Positions 62,992 through 64,000 of a stretch of 64,000 nt of DNA are shown one piece after another. The DNA is from Archilochus colubris (taxonomy: Eukaryota > Chordata > Aves > Apodiformes > Trochilidae), in NCBI GenBank assembly GCA_023079485.1, contig CM041084.1, positions 61,599,709 to 61,663,708 of the forward strand. Reading direction: 5' to 3'. Each line of letters begins with the position of its first letter. Position 1 is the first letter of the stretch. The translations under genes were made by a program, and so were the position numbers. The notes beneath the pieces were generated by a model. It saw nothing but the letters and a program-made list of their open reading frames with translations, was not told where the DNA came from and ran no database searches.

Positions 62992-63949
62992 GTAACACCA
63001 AATCCTGCCCTACTCTGCTCTTCTGTCCCCTCGCACCTCCGGGGCTGGCAGGGCTCTCAGCTGGCACGATTAATCTGTACCAATTTTTAATTTTTTAGCG
63101 AGCTAATGAAGCTTAACAAGCTACTGAAAGAACAGAATAAGATTCCTAGTGCCAACATAGATAACTGAGCAAAACCCAGTATGTTAAGCTTCTGAGGTAG
63201 TCATATGCCTTTTCTGTTGTGTGCAAATTCAAAAGGTCAGTAGTTCTGCATATAAAACTATTATTATTATTAATCATCATCATAGAATCATAGAATTGGC
63301 TGGGTTGGAAGGGACCTCAGAGATCATTGAGTCCAACCCTTGAACCACCGTTGCGGTTGCTAGACCATGGCACTGAGTGCCACATCCAGTCTCTTTTGAA
63401 ATATCTCCAGGGATGGAGAATCCACCACTTCAGTGGGCAGCCCATTCCAATGCCCGATCACTCTCTCCATAAAGAAATTCTTTCTAATATCTAACCTAAA
63501 CTTCCCCTAGCACAACTTAAGGCCATGCCCTCTTGTCTTGTTGAAAGTCATCTGGGAAAAGAGACCAACCCCCACCTGGCTACACCCTCCTTTCAGGGAG
63601 TTGTAGAGAGCGATGAGGTCTCCCCTGAGCCTCCTCTTCTCCAGGCTGAACAGCCCCAGCTCCCCCAGCCTCTCCTCATAGGGTCTGTGCTTGAGTCCCT
63701 TCACCAGCCTGGTTGCCCTCCTTTGGACCTGTTCCAGGACCTCGATATCCTTCCTGAACTGAGGGGCCCAGAACTGGACACAGTACTCGAGGTGTCCATC
63801 ATCCATCCTCCTCTTTTTTGGCACTGTTGGTCTTCATTTAGTGGTTTGAGAGCGGTCCAGTTCTGTTTCTGCACACCTCCCATTGGGTATTTCCCATCTT
63901 CATGTCTTTAAGCCACCTGTGCAGTTTCTTAGTGTTTGTCTTCTCCTAG
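62992..63949 (+). other. KIF13A: Intron, 958 bp
   Basis: More than half of the intron is a minus-oriented CR1 (63,282-63,798), preceded by a short ATT/ATC trinucleotide stretch (63,259-63,281). The last 150 bases lead to the acceptor TTCTTCTCCTAG. Confidence 0.88.
63282..63798 (-). mobile_element. CR1 LINE, 3' fragment (young subfamily)
   Basis: Minus-oriented CR1 of about 517 bp, beginning on the + strand with ATAGAATCATAGAATTGG. The minus strand keeps ORF2 motifs ([39 protein letters not shown]) in one open frame over 63,507-63,824. It ends about 150 bp before the next KIF13A acceptor. Confidence 0.95.
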
Positions 63950-64000
63950 GTTGCAGGAAGGTTGCATGTTGAAGTCATGCGAGTCACTGGGTCTGTCCCA
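63950..64000 (+). CDS. KIF13A: KIF13A exon, cut by window end (window exon 19)
   Basis: After TTCTCCTAG the sequence encodes VAGRLHVEVMRVTGSVP, 17 codons in phase 0 following ...ISQQGE, about residues 818-834. GRLHVEVMR is the end of the KIF1B-type domain in KIF13A. The exon runs past the window edge, so its end is unknown. Confidence 0.95.

Larger units (their letters stand above)
1..64000 (+). other. KIF13A: KIF13A gene body, partial (5' and 3' ends outside window)
   Basis: KIF13A encodes a kinesin-3 family motor. From knowledge of the family, it walks toward microtubule plus ends, carries AP-1/mannose-6-phosphate-receptor cargo and helps form recycling-endosome tubules. Nineteen exons on the + strand, joined at GT-AG sites, give about 785 codons without a stop or frameshift. 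They cover approximately residues 49 to 834: motor, neck, FHA, coiled coils and the start of the KIF1B-type domain. The first coding exon(s), with the start codon and about 48 residues, were looked for in 1-17,531 and not seen, so they should lie upstream. The paralogue KIF13B is less likely: the motor reads [13 protein letters not shown] and SGKSFSMMG, and the post-FHA stretch reads LPKRKRRDW, all as in KIF13A. Confidence 0.95.

Noticed and set aside
1..64000. CRISPR arrays, tRNA or rRNA genes, prokaryotic operons or phage-like modules
   Set aside because: No regularly spaced direct repeats, tRNA box pairs or rRNA-like segments were seen, and the spliced kinesin gene with CR1 elements makes this an ordinary avian gene body.

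Overview
The window is vertebrate and almost certainly avian. It carries 18 complete exons and one cut exon of a single split gene on the + strand, and nearly all dispersed repeats are CR1 LINE fragments with the bird-type 3' end (copies of ATTCTATG). At least six copies belong to one young-looking CR1 subfamily, which suggests a non-galliform lineage with recent CR1 activity. Woodpeckers and their relatives are the known example, but that placement is a weak inference.

The gene is KIF13A, a kinesin-3 plus-end microtubule motor. Its exons spell the motor domain from just before the P-loop strand, then the neck, the FHA domain, coiled-coil segments and the start of the KIF1B-type domain. All junctions are GT-AG. 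The joined exons (2,356 nt, counting the first base as the end of a split Arg codon) read as about 785 uninterrupted codons, so the copy looks intact. The sequence favours KIF13A over KIF13B at diagnostic places, such as [18 protein letters not shown] and LPKRKRRDW. The start codon and roughly the first 48 residues lie upstream of the window; the stalk and tail lie downstream.

Layout. 1-17,531 is the 3' part of a long early intron, with a ~540-bp (TTTCC)n array, four CR1 pieces and a modular ~45-bp repeat. 17,532-17,544 is a 13-nt microexon. 23,544-40,297 holds eight motor and neck exons. 41,849-47,027 holds five exons for the post-neck helix and the FHA domain. 47,028-55,032 is an 8-kb intron with poly(T) runs, an LTR-like element, nested CR1 copies and a ~268-nt AG-free T/G-rich tract running into the next acceptor. 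55,033-64,000 holds the coiled-coil and KIF1B-region exons, the last cut by the window edge.

I found no second protein-coding gene, tRNA, rRNA, CRISPR or prokaryote-type system. The points most worth a second look are the frame-critical 13-nt microexon, the acceptor whose branch point must lie at least 110 nt away, the pentanucleotide array, the CpG-dense exon at 62,842 and the LTR-like element with a duplicated module. Residue numbers are approximate, counted against human KIF13A from memory.
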